64,000 nt of DNA, taken from assembly GCF_963677195.1 (NCBI RefSeq), contig NZ_OY781918.1:2344923-2408922 (forward strand), read 5' to 3'. The DNA is from an uncultured Marinifilum sp. (lineage in GTDB: Bacteria > Bacteroidota > Bacteroidia > Bacteroidales > Marinifilaceae). Within the stretch, counting starts at the first letter, position 1; each line of letters begins with the position of its first letter. The notes below the pieces were generated by a model, which was not told where the DNA came from, searched no databases, and saw only the letters and a list, made by a program, of their open reading frames with translations. The translations under genes and the position numbers were made by a program. Positions 53,334 to 63,612 of this stretch are shown piece after piece.

Positions 53334-54260
53334 ATGTCAGAATTAGTAAAAGTATTTGCACCCGGCAGCGTTTCTAACGTTGGTTGTGGTTTCGATATAT
53401 TAGGATTTGCCATCGATGGGGTGGGTGATGAAATGATCGTAAAAAAAAATAATAAAAATGCAATAATTATAAATCCGGTTAAAGACTATGAGAATCTTCC
53501 AACCGATCCTAAAAAAAATGTTGCAGGGGTAGCTATTCAGGCTCTATTGGATGATTTAAATAGTAATCAGGGCTTTGATGTGGAAATTATTAAAAACATT
53601 AAACCAGGTAGTGGCATAGGATCCAGCGCAGCAAGCGCTGCTGGGGCAGTTGTGGCGGTAAATGAGCTTTTGGGTAAACCATATACTAAAATGCAATTGG
53701 TCGATTTTGCTATGAAAGGTGAAGAGCTGGCTTCGGGCGACGTACATGCCGACAATGTTGCACCAGCAACTTTAGGAGGCTTTTGTCTTATTCGTGGTTA
53801 CAATCCATTGGATATTGTACATATTAATTCTCCAAAAGATTTATGGTGTACCGTAATTCATCCCCAAATTGAAATTAAAACAAAAGAATCAAGAGAACTT
53901 TTATCTCCTGAAATACCATTAAAAAAGGCAATTCGCCAATGGGGTAATGTAGCTGGATTAATGTCGGGTTTATATACTTCCGATTATGGCTTAATTGGAC
54001 GATCACTCGAAGATCATATTGTAGAGCCACAACGAAAAGTTTTAATTCCTGAATTTGATAAACTTAAAGAATCGGTTATGAATGCTGGTGCATTGGGCTG
54101 TTCAATTTCCGGATCAGGTCCGTCGGTGTTTGCATTGGCTCAGGGAAAAGAATCTGCCGATGCAATAGCTATAGCAATGAATACAGTATTTAAAAACACA
54201 AGTTTGGAATATAAAATTTATGTTTCTAAAATTAGTGAAGGTGGTGTGAGAGTTATATAA
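53334..54260 (+). CDS. thrB: Homoserine kinase
   Basis: A 308-residue GHMP kinase. APGSVSNVGCGFDILGFAI at the N-terminus and the ATP loop PGSGIGSSAASAAGAV are diagnostic, with a late GCSISGSGPSVFAL. It phosphorylates homoserine, the step before threonine synthase. It starts 89 bp after thrA and lies 28 bp before thrC. Confidence 0.95.
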   Translation: MSELVKVFAPGSVSNVGCGFDILGFAIDGVGDEMIVKKNNKNAIIINPVKDYENLPTDPKKNVAGVAIQALLDDLNSNQGFDVEIIKNIKPGSGIGSSAASAAGAVVAVNELLGKPYTKMQLVDFAMKGEELASGDVHADNVAPATLGGFCLIRGYNPLDIVHINSPKDLWCTVIHPQIEIKTKESRELLSPEIPLKKAIRQWGNVAGLMSGLYTSDYGLIGRSLEDHIVEPQRKVLIPEFDKLKESVMNAGALGCSISGSGPSVFALAQGKESADAIAIAMNTVFKNTSLEYKIYVSKISEGGVRVI

Positions 54261-54288
54261 TGTTGTATTTGACTTAAGTTAATCGTAA

Positions 54289-55596
54289 ATGAAATATTTT
54301 AGTACAAAAAATAAAGAATTAAGATACGGATTTAAAGATGCCGTAATAAAAGGATTGGCTCCGGATAAAGGTCTGTTTTTCCCTGTTTCTATTCCAAAAT
54401 TAAGTAATGATTTTTTTGAAAAATTACCTCAAATGAGTTTGGCACAGATTGGTTTTGAAGTGGCAAAACATTTTGTGGGTAATGATATTAGTCAGACCGA
54501 TTTAAAAAGTATATGCGAGGAAGTTTTTAATTTTCCGATTCCACTGGTTAAGGTAGAAGAAAGTGTATATTCTTTGGAATTATTTCATGGTCCAACTTGT
54601 GCTTTTAAAGATGTAGGGGCACGTTTTATGAGCAGATGCTTAGGCGCATTTGCAAAACAAAATAAGGAAGAAATAACAATTTTAGTTGCAACTTCAGGCG
54701 ATACTGGTAGTGCTGTTGCAAATGGTTTTTTGGGCGTAAATGGTGTTAAGGTTATTATTTTGTATCCCAAAGGAAAGGTTAGTAAAATTCAAGAACAACA
54801 ACTTACTACTATGGGACAGAATATTACAGCCCTAGAAGTGGAAGGTACATTTGACGATTGTCAGGCTTTGGTGAAAAAAGCTTTTGCCGATAAAGACTTA
54901 AGTACAAGGATGAATTTAACATCGGCCAATTCAATTAACATTGCTCGTTTGCTTCCGCAGAGTTTCTATTATTTCTATGCTATGGCGCAATTACAAGCAA
55001 AAGGTAAAGATGTAATTGTATCGGTACCAAGTGGCAATTATGGAAATTTAACTGGAGGATTGCTGGCTAAACAAATGGGCTTATCCATAAAAGGTTTTGT
55101 AGCCTCGGCAAATAGAAATAAGGTAGTGCCCGATTATTTAGAGAGTGGTTTATATGAGCCAAAAGCTTCGGTTCAAACCATTTCTAATGCAATGGATGTA
55201 GGTGCACCAAGTAATTTTGAAAGGATGATGGAGCTTTACCAAAATGAGCATGTTGATATTTTGAAAGATATTAAAGGTGCTTGGTATTCTGATAATGAAA
55301 CTGAAAAAATAATGGACGAGTTGTATCGTAAAGAGGGATACATTCTCGATCCTCATGGAGCTGTGGGCTATTTAGGCTTAAAAAAATATCTGGATGTGGA
55401 TAGTCAACTTGGTATTTTTCTGGAAACTGCTCATCCTGCTAAATTTAAAGATACTGTTGAAAAAGTAATAAAGAATGAACTTGAGATACCAGAATATCTT
55501 AAACAGTGTCTAAATAAGAAAAAAAATAGTATCATTATTGGAAAAGAATTTGCTTTACTTAAATCCTATTTGTTAGAGCTGACGCCTGAAAAATAA
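54289..55596 (+). CDS. thrC: Threonine synthase
   Basis: A 435-residue PLP enzyme. The N-terminus is of the long E. coli/yeast type (YFSTKNKELRYGFKDAVIKGL). The PLP lysine is in HGPTCAFKDVGARFM; SGDTGSAVANGF and SGNYGNLTGG bind phosphate. It converts O-phosphohomoserine to threonine. It ends the operon; the next 400 bp carry no gene. Confidence 0.95.
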   Translation: MKYFSTKNKELRYGFKDAVIKGLAPDKGLFFPVSIPKLSNDFFEKLPQMSLAQIGFEVAKHFVGNDISQTDLKSICEEVFNFPIPLVKVEESVYSLELFHGPTCAFKDVGARFMSRCLGAFAKQNKEEITILVATSGDTGSAVANGFLGVNGVKVIILYPKGKVSKIQEQQLTTMGQNITALEVEGTFDDCQALVKKAFADKDLSTRMNLTSANSINIARLLPQSFYYFYAMAQLQAKGKDVIVSVPSGNYGNLTGGLLAKQMGLSIKGFVASANRNKVVPDYLESGLYEPKASVQTISNAMDVGAPSNFERMMELYQNEHVDILKDIKGAWYSDNETEKIMDELYRKEGYILDPHGAVGYLGLKKYLDVDSQLGIFLETAHPAKFKDTVEKVIKNELEIPEYLKQCLNKKKNSIIIGKEFALLKSYLLELTPEK

Positions 55597-55921
55597 GGTT
55601 AAATTAAAATCATGAACTAATTTAATATATTGAGTACGAAGCAATACAAAATTGTTTAATAGCTTATATTAAAGATATATATTTCTTAATGTGTTGATTT
55701 ATAGCTATTAGTAACTTATTTTATAAGGAATAGAAGTCTGGGGGTAAATAAAAAAGCTTGTCGTAAATTAAATTCTGTTAAATTGAAAAGTCAAATAAAT
55801 ACCGTTATGATTTAATAAAATATCGTGTGTTATTTGTTAAAAGGGGGTTCTGGGGAAAAATATATTTTTATTATGTTGAAATTGTTAATTTCAAAAATTT
55901 CTTATTTTTTCTTAATTGAAA
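55597..55921. other. Gene-free spacer
   Basis: AT-rich sequence after thrC. No gene, terminator or repeat of note except short A/T tracts and GGGGGTTC-like sequence near 55843. Confidence 0.4.
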
Positions 55922-55952
55922 TTTGCAAACGTTCAGAAATCCTTTATATTTG
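55922..55952 (+). promoter_or_regulatory. Promoter of the HU gene
   Basis: TTTG at 55922-55925, 19 bp spacer, then TATATTTG at 55945-55952: a near-consensus Bacteroidota promoter. The leader to the HU start at 56003 is about 40 nt. Confidence 0.75.
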
Positions 55953-56002
55953 TATATGATTCAAGTTTAAAAGCATTTTTAACCCTAAAATTTTATAAAG
56001 TT

Positions 56003-56275
56003 ATGAACAAAGCTCAATTAATTGATGCAATTGCAAACAAAGCAGGTTTAACTAAAGCAGATTCTAAAAAAGCATTAGATGCTTTCATTGAAACAACAAC
56101 TGAAGCATTAAAAGGTGATGATAGAGTTGCTCTTGTAGGATTTGGTTCTTTTTCAGTTTCTAAGCGTGATGCAAGAACTGGTAGAAATCCTCAAACCGGT
56201 AAACCTATTAATATTCCAGCTAAAAAAGTTATTAAATTTAAAGCTGGTTCAGAATTAGCAGACTCTGTACAATAA
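56003..56275 (+). CDS. HU-type DNA-binding protein
   Basis: 90 residues from ATG 56003 (an upstream frame opening at 55916 runs through the promoter and is not a start). Classic [30 protein letters not shown], then [16 protein letters not shown] in the DNA-binding arm. It is an abundant nucleoid protein. A strong promoter upstream and a terminator downstream fit a single highly expressed gene. Confidence 0.95.
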   Translation: MNKAQLIDAIANKAGLTKADSKKALDAFIETTTEALKGDDRVALVGFGSFSVSKRDARTGRNPQTGKPINIPAKKVIKFKAGSELADSVQ

Positions 56276-56299
56276 ATATATTGTAAGTTAATGAATTTG

Positions 56300-56326
56300 A
56301 GGGGGTATTAATACCTCCTTTTTTTT
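56300..56326 (+). terminator. Terminator of the HU gene
   Basis: GGGGGTATT / AATACCTCC (one G-T pair) followed by eight T. Confidence 0.85.
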
Positions 56327-56344
56327 ATACCTAAATTTTTGAAA

Positions 56345-57034
56345 ATGGAGAAGAAACTCCTTATTGAATCGGTTAAGTTTATGGAGCAATTTGTATCCGA
56401 GAAACGAGTCGATCTAATTAATTCGAATGCCGATAATAGAACAAGGTACATAACTGTTGTTCTAGAAAATATTTTTCAGGCCCAAAATGCCAGTGCTGTA
56501 ATGCGTTCCTGCGACTGTTTTGGTATTCAGGATTTACATGTAATAGAAAACACAAACGAATATACTCTTAATCCTGATGTGGTAATGGGATCTTCAAAAT
56601 GGGTTGATCTATACAGATATAATGAAAAAGAAGAAAACACTTTAGATACAATACACAGCCTTAAGAAGAATGGTTATCGCATAATTGCAACTACGCCGCA
56701 TACAAATGATATTTTATTACCCGATTTTGATTTAAAAAAAGGCAAAGCTGCATTCTTTTTCGGTACCGAATTAACCGGTTTATCGGATGTGGTAATGGAT
56801 AATGCCGACGAATTTGTTAAAATACCAATGTATGGATTTACCGAAAGTTTTAATATTTCTGTTTCAGCAGCTTTAGTGTTAAATCATTTGTCAACAGAAA
56901 TTAGAAGAGAAAATGTAAATTGGCGCCTAAGTGAGATCGAAAAATTGGAATTAAAGCTTGAATGGCTAAAAAAATCAGTTAGAAAAGGAGATAAATTACT
57001 AGAAGAGTTTTTTTTACGATTTAAAAATGAGTAA
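56345..57034 (+). CDS. trmH: TrmH-type tRNA 2'-O-methyltransferase
   Basis: About 229 residues from ATG 56345 (TTG 56339 is an alternative). SpoU-family motifs: VLENIFQAQNASAVMRSCD (motif 1), FFFGTELTGLSD (motif 2) and IPMYGFTESFNISVSAAL (motif 3). It probably methylates G18 in tRNA. The C-terminal helix EIEKLELKLEWLKKSVRKG is typical of the TrmH branch. Confidence 0.85.
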   Translation: MEKKLLIESVKFMEQFVSEKRVDLINSNADNRTRYITVVLENIFQAQNASAVMRSCDCFGIQDLHVIENTNEYTLNPDVVMGSSKWVDLYRYNEKEENTLDTIHSLKKNGYRIIATTPHTNDILLPDFDLKKGKAAFFFGTELTGLSDVVMDNADEFVKIPMYGFTESFNISVSAALVLNHLSTEIRRENVNWRLSEIEKLELKLEWLKKSVRKGDKLLEEFFLRFKNE

Positions 57035-57155
57035 TTTATTAAAAATATACCCTGTTTTTTTAAGCTTTTTATTCATGAGAATATTATTTAATAAATATTT
57101 CGGAAATGGTAAAAAGATTATTATTTTTGATGAAGACAATATTCCTGTTGATTAG
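57027..57155 (+). CDS. Possible small membrane protein, 42 residues
   Basis: A frame from ATG 57027 (overlapping the trmH stop by 8 bp) to TAG 57153. It has one hydrophobic stretch (IYPVFLSFLFMRILF) and a polar tail with DEDNIPVD. The overlap suggests coupling to trmH, but conservation is unknown. Confidence 0.35.
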   Translation: MSNLLKIYPVFLSFLFMRILFNKYFGNGKKIIIFDEDNIPVD

Positions 57156-57199
57156 TAAAATTTATTTGCTTTTTCTTGACCTTAAAATTTTTCCAATAT

Positions 57200-57907
57200 A
57201 TGAATTGTGTTGTAATTGATGATGATAAACTTTCAAGGAAAGTTGTTGAAAGTTATATAGAAAGAACTGATTTTTTAACATTTGGTGCATCCTATTCAAG
57301 TGCGATCGATGCAATCAATAATATAAAGAAAAATGAGCCTGTAGACTTGATTTTTCTAGATATTGAGATGCCTGAAATGAGTGGAATGGAGTTCTTAAAT
57401 AGTTTAAATACAACTCCACAAATAATAATAATATCATCTAAAGAGCAATATGCGCTCGAAGCTTTCGAATATGATGTAACTGATTATTTACTTAAACCAA
57501 TTAGTTATAGTCGATTTTTTAAAGCAGCAAACAAAGCAAATAAACGTTATAAGAATAGCGAAGGCTTTGTTCAGGATAACAATGAAATCTTTATTAAAAG
57601 TAATTCTTCTTTAGTTCGTTTAAATTACGACGATATTTTATGGATAGAAGCTTTAGAGAATTATGTTGTGGTAAATACTTATCAGGAAAAGTATACAATC
57701 CATTTTACCATGAAAGCCATTGAAGAGAAAATGCCAGCGGCAAGATTCTCAAGAATTCATCGTTCATATATTGTAAATCTTAGTAAAATTGAATTAATCG
57801 AAGATAATTCTGTGGTAATTAATACCGAAGGTGGAGCTAAGTCGATTCCAATTGGTAAATCGTATCGCGATAAGTTAATGGGAGATATTAATTTAATGAC
57901 CCGATAG
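57200..57907 (+). CDS. LytTR-family response regulator
   Basis: About 235 residues from ATG 57200 (M-N-C-V-V-I-D-D-D). Receiver domain: VIDDDK acidic pocket, LIFLDIEMPEMSG with the phosphorylated Asp, and DYLLKPISY with the Lys. The C-terminal LytTR DNA-binding domain has the ILWIEALENYVVVNT and FSRIHRSYIVNLSKI patterns. The sensor kinase is not adjacent. It regulates unknown targets. Confidence 0.9.
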   Translation: MNCVVIDDDKLSRKVVESYIERTDFLTFGASYSSAIDAINNIKKNEPVDLIFLDIEMPEMSGMEFLNSLNTTPQIIIISSKEQYALEAFEYDVTDYLLKPISYSRFFKAANKANKRYKNSEGFVQDNNEIFIKSNSSLVRLNYDDILWIEALENYVVVNTYQEKYTIHFTMKAIEEKMPAARFSRIHRSYIVNLSKIELIEDNSVVINTEGGAKSIPIGKSYRDKLMGDINLMTR

Positions 57908-57958
57908 TTTTTTTATAGCAGGATTTTTGTGAATTTTGTAAGCAATAAAATTCTGGAT

Positions 57959-59152
57959 ATGATTACAAATCGACAATTATTTCTACAACACGTAGCAACT
58001 ACTTCTGATTACCCTATTTCATTAGAAATTGAGAGAGCAGAAGGAATATATATGTACAGCCCGGACGGAAAGCCATATTTGGATCTCGTATCGGGCGTTT
58101 CTGTTAGTAACCTTGGGCACGGACATCCCCGCGTTAAGCAAGCCGTAAAAGATCAGGTAGATAAATACATGCACCTAATGGTGTATGGGGAGTTTGTGGA
58201 AACACCGCAAGTACTTTTGGCCAAACTGTTGGCTGACAATCTTCCTGAAAAGTTAAACTCTGTTTACTTTGTAAATTCAGGTAGCGAGGCAAACGAAGGT
58301 GCGCTAAAATTAGCAAAGCGATATACAGGTCGATCTGAAATTATTTATTTTACAAGAGCATATCACGGAAGTACACATGGTGCTTTAAGTGTTTTGTGTG
58401 ATGAAGAAATGAAAAATGCATTTCGACCCTTGTTGCCGGATACCAGAATGATTGAATTTGCAAATCCAATAGATTTGGATCAGATCACAGAAAAGACTGC
58501 TTGTGTGATTCTAGAGCCAATTCAATCCGAAGGAGGAATGATTATTCCATCGAAAGAATACATTCAGGCCTTGCGTGCTAAATGTACTGAAATGGGCGCT
58601 TTGCTTATTTTTGATGAAGTGCAAATGGGATTTGGACGAACTGGGAAACTATTTGCTTTTGAGCATTTCGATGTTGTACCCGATATTTTATGTCTGGCCA
58701 AAGCAATGGGTGGCGGAATGCCTATTGGAGCATTTATTTCTGATAAAAAAATATTAGACTCTTTTAAAAGTAACCCTATGCTTGGGCACATAACTACTTT
58801 TGGAGGTCACCCAGTTTGTTGTGCTGCAGCTAAGGCATCATTAGAGGTTTTGCTCGAAGAAAATATTGTAGCCGATGTTCAGCGCAAAGGAGAACTTTTT
58901 GTTGAATTATTAAAAACCCATCCTTTGGTGAAAGGGTTCCGACAGTTAGGGCTTTTTATAGCTGTTATTGTGGAATCTAAGGATATCATGCTTGAGATTA
59001 TGAAAGAAGCTTACGAATTAGGTGTGGTAATGGATGCTTTCCTTTTTTGTGATGATGCTTATCGAATTGCCCCACCTTTAAATATTACAGATGATGAAAT
59101 ACAAGGTGCAGCTGAGCTTCTAATTAAGGCTATGGATAAAGTAAACAAATAA
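57959..59152 (+). CDS. Class III aminotransferase
   Basis: About 397 residues from ATG 57959 (GTG 57929 is the alternative). PLP fold: YLDLVSGVSVSNLGHGHP, NSGSEANEGALKLAKRYTG, ILEPIQSEGG, FDEVQMGFGRTGKLFAFE, and the catalytic Lys in LCLAKAMGGGMPIGAFI. The subgroup (ornithine-, acetylornithine- or 4-aminobutyrate-like) cannot be fixed. It may be co-transcribed with the secreted protein 3 bp later. Confidence 0.88.
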   Translation: MITNRQLFLQHVATTSDYPISLEIERAEGIYMYSPDGKPYLDLVSGVSVSNLGHGHPRVKQAVKDQVDKYMHLMVYGEFVETPQVLLAKLLADNLPEKLNSVYFVNSGSEANEGALKLAKRYTGRSEIIYFTRAYHGSTHGALSVLCDEEMKNAFRPLLPDTRMIEFANPIDLDQITEKTACVILEPIQSEGGMIIPSKEYIQALRAKCTEMGALLIFDEVQMGFGRTGKLFAFEHFDVVPDILCLAKAMGGGMPIGAFISDKKILDSFKSNPMLGHITTFGGHPVCCAAAKASLEVLLEENIVADVQRKGELFVELLKTHPLVKGFRQLGLFIAVIVESKDIMLEIMKEAYELGVVMDAFLFCDDAYRIAPPLNITDDEIQGAAELLIKAMDKVNK

Positions 59153-59155
59153 AAT

Positions 59156-59965
59156 ATGAGGTTTTCGTTTGTTCTTATTCTAGTTGTATTTTCCTGTTTT
59201 AATCTTGCTGCTCAATCGGTATTGGCAGATTTCGAATTAAAGACAAATAAGAAATTTGAGCAATTACAATTGGCAAATTCCGATTCTCTTAAGTTGGATA
59301 TTTGTAAGAATTTAGAGGATTCTTTTTTTGATATTTTAACTTCTAAAGAGAGTTTTTTATATCCTTTTTCTAGATTAAATAAAATGGGGAAGTTGACTTC
59401 TCCCGATAATTTATTTAGAATATACAATTGGAATTGCGTTCTTTCCGACGGAACCTATCGCTATTTTGGATTGATTCAATTTGCTGATAAATTCAAGTGT
59501 AAGCTTGTAAAATTATATGATAATAGATCTAATGCCGATATGTTCGTAAACTATAATGCGAACAATTGGCCAGGAGCACTTTATTATAAAATAATTCCGT
59601 TTAAATCTGAAAAAGCAAGTGCATACTTGCTTTTGGGTTGGGATGGAAATAACATCTCATCGAATAAGAAATTAATTGAGGTATTAAGCATTAATAAAAA
59701 TAAAGAGGTCCAATTCGGAAAGCCTGTAATTTCATGGAGAGGGAAAATGTTGAATCGGGTTGTTTTTGAATATGCCAAACAGGCACAAATGACCATTCAA
59801 TATCAGAAAAAAAAGAAACGATTAGTATTCGATCATCTGGCACCGTCTTTACCTAATTACCAAAATCAATTTGAATATTACGGACCCGATTTTTCCTATG
59901 ATGCCTTGGTTTTAAAAAAAGGAATCTGGAAATTGAATGAGAATATCGATCCTGTAAACAAGTAA
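59156..59965 (+). CDS. Exported hypothetical protein
   Basis: A 269-residue protein with a signal peptide (FSFVLILVVFSCFNLAAQ). The mature part has alternating beta strands (RIYNWNCVLSDGTYRYFGLIQ, YYKIIPFKS). Not recognised by family name. It probably acts in the periplasm. It starts 3 bp after the aminotransferase gene. Confidence 0.65.
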   Translation: MRFSFVLILVVFSCFNLAAQSVLADFELKTNKKFEQLQLANSDSLKLDICKNLEDSFFDILTSKESFLYPFSRLNKMGKLTSPDNLFRIYNWNCVLSDGTYRYFGLIQFADKFKCKLVKLYDNRSNADMFVNYNANNWPGALYYKIIPFKSEKASAYLLLGWDGNNISSNKKLIEVLSINKNKEVQFGKPVISWRGKMLNRVVFEYAKQAQMTIQYQKKKKRLVFDHLAPSLPNYQNQFEYYGPDFSYDALVLKKGIWKLNENIDPVNK

Positions 59966-60088
59966 AACCAACACTTAATTTATAGAGGCAATTTGTGCTT
60001 AATTGCGAATGTATAATAAGTTGTATGAAAATATGGCTTTAATAATCTGAGAACTGTATAGGTTCTCTTTTAAAAAAGGGTATAAATT

Positions 60089-62047
60089 ATGAGCGAATCA
60101 TTTACATATCAAACCGAACAATTTGCTGATATTAAAATATTAAGATATCAGGTTCCTGGATTTGAAGATTTAAGTCTGCGTCAGAAAGAATTGATATATT
60201 ATTTGGCACAAGCTGCTCGTTGTGGAAGAGATATTTTATTCGATCAGAATAACAAGTATAATTTAAGTATCAGAAGAACTTTAGAAGCCATTCTTAAGTC
60301 ATACGATGGTAATCGTGAATGTGAAGATTTTAAAAAATTTATGGTCTACACTAAACGCGTTTGGTTTTCAAATGGGATTCATCATCATTACTCGATGGAT
60401 AAGTTCTTGCCTGAATTTGATGCTGAGTATTTTGGTGAGTTGCTGGCAAATACAAATTTCGAATTGTTGCCTTTACAGGAAAAAGAAGATGTGCCTGCTT
60501 TGATGAATCGATTGGTTCCTGTGATTTTTGATGAAAAAGTCGATTGTAAGCGTGTAGTGTTAAATCCAGAAATGGATTTGATAGCCGATTCGGCAAATAA
60601 CTACTACGAAGGCGTAAATCAGGAAGAAGTAGAGGCGTTTTATGCTAAAGCAGATAAAGGAGATCCGGAAAAACCATTATCAATAGGATTGAATTCGAAA
60701 TTGATTAAAGAGAATAATCAAATTATTGAAAAAGTTTGGAAGATTGGTGGAATGTACAGCGAGGCAATTGAAAAAATTGTTTTCTATCTGGAAAAAGCTA
60801 TTCCTTTTGCTGATAGTGAATTACAAAAGGAATCCTTACTTAAATTGGTCGATTTTTATAAGACAGGAGATCTGAAAACTTTCGATGAATATTCTATTCT
60901 TTGGGTGAAAGATTTAGATGCACACATTGATGTGGTGAATGGTTTTATAGAAGTGTATGGCGATGCAATGGCTTTTAAGGCAAGCTGGGAATCGGTAGTT
61001 AACTTTAAAGATATAGAAGCTACAAAAAGAACCGAAATTATATCGAATAATGCACAATGGTTCGAAGATAATTCGCCTGTTGATGAACGTTTTAAAAAAG
61101 ACGAGGTTAAAGGTGTTAGCGCCAAAGTTATTACGGTTGCAATGTTGGGTGGCGATTGTCATCCAGCAACACCAATTGGAGTTAACTTGCCAAATGCCGA
61201 GTGGATTAGAAAAGAACATGGCAGCAAATCGGTAACTATCGATAATATAACAGATGCATATCATCAGTCTTCTTTAAAAGGAGGAATGATAGAAGAATTT
61301 GCATATAGCAAAGAGGAAGTTGCCAGAGCAAAAAAGCACGGACATTTAGGTGGAAATTTGCATACCGATTTGCATGAATGTTTGGGGCACGGATCAGGAC
61401 AATTGTTACTAGGAGTTGGTATGGATGCTCTAAAGAACTACCATTCAACTTTAGAAGAGGCAAGAGCCGATTTATTCGCTTTGTATTACATGATGGATTC
61501 TAAAATGATAGAGCTGGGCTTAATGCCAACTCTTGATGTGGCTAAAGCAGAATACGATACTTATATCAGAAATGGTTTACTTACTCAACTAACCAGAATT
61601 GAATTGGGAAAAGATATCGAGGAATCGCACATGCGAAACCGCCAGTTAATTGCCAAGTGGGTGTACGAAAAAGGTGATGGAGTAATTGAGAAGCTAACAA
61701 AAGATGGCAAAAGCTTTTTTGTAGTAAATGATTACGAGAAGCTAAGAAATTTATTTGGAGAGCTGTTAAGAGAAGTTCAACGCATAAAATCGGAAGGTGA
61801 TTTTGAAGCTGGAAAAACTTTGGTGGAAAATTATGCCGTTAAAGTAGATGTCGATTTGCACAAAGAAGTAAAGGAGCGATTCGAAAAATTAAATTTGGCT
61901 GCTTATGCTGGTTTTATTAATCCCGATTATCATCCTGTAATGGAAGATGGTAAAATAGTGGATGTAAAAATCTCTTATCCAATGGATTTTACGCAGCAGA
62001 TGTTGGAATATGGCGAGAAGTATTCTTTTCTACCAAATATCAATTAA
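60089..62047 (+). CDS. Dipeptidyl-peptidase III-like metallopeptidase (M49)
   Basis: A 652-residue protein with the M49 zinc motif HECLGHGSGQ (HExxxGH type) and downstream EEARADLFALYYMMD, providing the second Glu. There is no signal peptide, so cytoplasmic. M49 enzymes release dipeptides from the N-terminus of oligopeptides. Length is typical. Confidence 0.88.
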   Translation: MSESFTYQTEQFADIKILRYQVPGFEDLSLRQKELIYYLAQAARCGRDILFDQNNKYNLSIRRTLEAILKSYDGNRECEDFKKFMVYTKRVWFSNGIHHHYSMDKFLPEFDAEYFGELLANTNFELLPLQEKEDVPALMNRLVPVIFDEKVDCKRVVLNPEMDLIADSANNYYEGVNQEEVEAFYAKADKGDPEKPLSIGLNSKLIKENNQIIEKVWKIGGMYSEAIEKIVFYLEKAIPFADSELQKESLLKLVDFYKTGDLKTFDEYSILWVKDLDAHIDVVNGFIEVYGDAMAFKASWESVVNFKDIEATKRTEIISNNAQWFEDNSPVDERFKKDEVKGVSAKVITVAMLGGDCHPATPIGVNLPNAEWIRKEHGSKSVTIDNITDAYHQSSLKGGMIEEFAYSKEEVARAKKHGHLGGNLHTDLHECLGHGSGQLLLGVGMDALKNYHSTLEEARADLFALYYMMDSKMIELGLMPTLDVAKAEYDTYIRNGLLTQLTRIELGKDIEESHMRNRQLIAKWVYEKGDGVIEKLTKDGKSFFVVNDYEKLRNLFGELLREVQRIKSEGDFEAGKTLVENYAVKVDVDLHKEVKERFEKLNLAAYAGFINPDYHPVMEDGKIVDVKISYPMDFTQQMLEYGEKYSFLPNIN

Positions 62048-62058
62048 ATATGTATAGT

Positions 62059-62082
62059 AGAGACCTTGCTTGCGAGGTCTCT
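62059..62082 (+). terminator. Terminator after the M49 peptidase
   Basis: AGAGACCT-x8-AGGTCTCT followed by CTTTGTTTT. Confidence 0.75.
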
Positions 62083-62188
62083 CTTTGTTTTATCCCGAAA
62101 ATATGATTGTACAACGAATAAATTAAGGACTTATACTCTCAGAAAAATTGTTTTCTTAATTTTAAACTCAACCTAATATCAAAACAAA

Positions 62189-63451
62189 ATGATTCAAAAA
62201 TTACTTGCCCTATTTGGTGTATGCTTGTTTTCTTTAACAGGATTTGCTCAGGATATGAATTACACCAAAAAACTGGTAGAAAAATTAAGCTCTAAAGAAT
62301 TTCACGGTCGTGGATATGTTTACAAAGGCGATAGTATTGCTGCTGCATACTTGTCGAAAGAGATGAAAAATATTGGACTAAAAAGTTTTACTAAAAATTA
62401 TTATCAGCCATATACAACTTCCATTAATACCTATCCCCAAAATCCAAACTTAATGTTGGATGGTAAAGAGTTGGAATCGGCGAGCGAGTATATAGTAAAT
62501 CCAAATGCGAAAACTTGCGCTGGAGAATCGGAATTGTGCTGGATTACAAAGGATGTATTAACCAATCAGCGGAGCTTGGGAGATTTTATGAAGAAAGATC
62601 TTTCGAATTCGTTTTTGGCAATTGACTCTACAGGGTTAAATAATAAGGATTTGTACAATTTTGCTCAGGCAATGCTAAAAAAGAACGTTTTTAATGCAAA
62701 AGGTGTGGTTCTGATTAATGGTAAATTAAAGTTTTCGGCGAGAACAAAGCTTGTTGATTATCCAACTTTCATGATAAAATCGGAAGTAATAACTCCCGAT
62801 GTGAAAAAAATCAGCTACAATATAAAAAGTCAATTTATAGAGGACTATCATACACAGAATTTAGTTGGCTATATTCCAGGTAAGTCGGATACTTGTATTG
62901 TTTATTCCGCTCATTATGATCATTTAGGACATTTTGGTGAAAAATTTTATCCAGGAGCTAACGATAATGCTAGTGGGGTTGCTATGGTTTTAGATCTGGC
63001 AAAATACTTTAAAGCCAAGAAGAAGAAACCTCATTATACCTTGGTTTTTGCTTTGTTTAGTGGAGAAGAAGCTGGTTTGTTAGGATCAAAACATTATGCT
63101 GCAAATCCATTGCTGCCTTTAGCCAAAACTAAAATTGTTCTTAATTTTGATATGGTAGCCACTGGCGATAAAGGAATTTATGTAATTAATGGTAAAACAG
63201 TGCCTAATGAAATGGCAAAGTTCACTGCCATTAATAAAAAGAAAGACTATGTGTTTAAGATGTTCCCAACTGGTGAATCTTCATCTTCCGATCATGCTTC
63301 CTTTCACGAAAAAGGGGTAAAAGCAGTATTCTTTTATACGCATGGCGGATTAGGAGATTACCATGAAACTACCGATACTGCCGACAAGTTAGGATACGAT
63401 CAGTTCGAAGGTATTTTTAAATTGGTAAGAGATTATACAGAAATGAAATAA
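62189..63451 (+). CDS. Exported M28-family metallopeptidase
   Basis: A 420-residue protein with a signal peptide (LLALFGVCLFSLTGFAQ). The M28 zinc residues are visible: SAHYDHLG (His, Asp), GANDNASGVA (bridging Asp), SGEEAGLLGS (Glu-Glu) and a late SSSDHASF plus TYETTDT-like YHETTDTADK (His). Probably an aminopeptidase that degrades peptides in the periplasm. Confidence 0.88.
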   Translation: MIQKLLALFGVCLFSLTGFAQDMNYTKKLVEKLSSKEFHGRGYVYKGDSIAAAYLSKEMKNIGLKSFTKNYYQPYTTSINTYPQNPNLMLDGKELESASEYIVNPNAKTCAGESELCWITKDVLTNQRSLGDFMKKDLSNSFLAIDSTGLNNKDLYNFAQAMLKKNVFNAKGVVLINGKLKFSARTKLVDYPTFMIKSEVITPDVKKISYNIKSQFIEDYHTQNLVGYIPGKSDTCIVYSAHYDHLGHFGEKFYPGANDNASGVAMVLDLAKYFKAKKKKPHYTLVFALFSGEEAGLLGSKHYAANPLLPLAKTKIVLNFDMVATGDKGIYVINGKTVPNEMAKFTAINKKKDYVFKMFPTGESSSSDHASFHEKGVKAVFFYTHGGLGDYHETTDTADKLGYDQFEGIFKLVRDYTEMK

Positions 63452-63562
63452 TTCATCAGGAAATGCTAAGCATCTTTAAGATGTTTAGCATATAAACTAA
63501 GATATGATAACACAAAGAGCTTTTGCTATTGGCAAAGGTTCTTTTTTTTATGATATAAAAGA

Positions 63563-63595
63563 AAACCTGTCAGGATTCTGAATCCTGACAGGTTT
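63563..63595. terminator. 33-bp near-perfect palindrome, probable terminator
   Basis: AAACCTGTCAGGATTC and its exact complement with one base between. Between converging genes; no long T-tract beside it. Confidence 0.55.
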
Positions 63596-63612
63596 AAAAT
63601 ACAATACAAAAT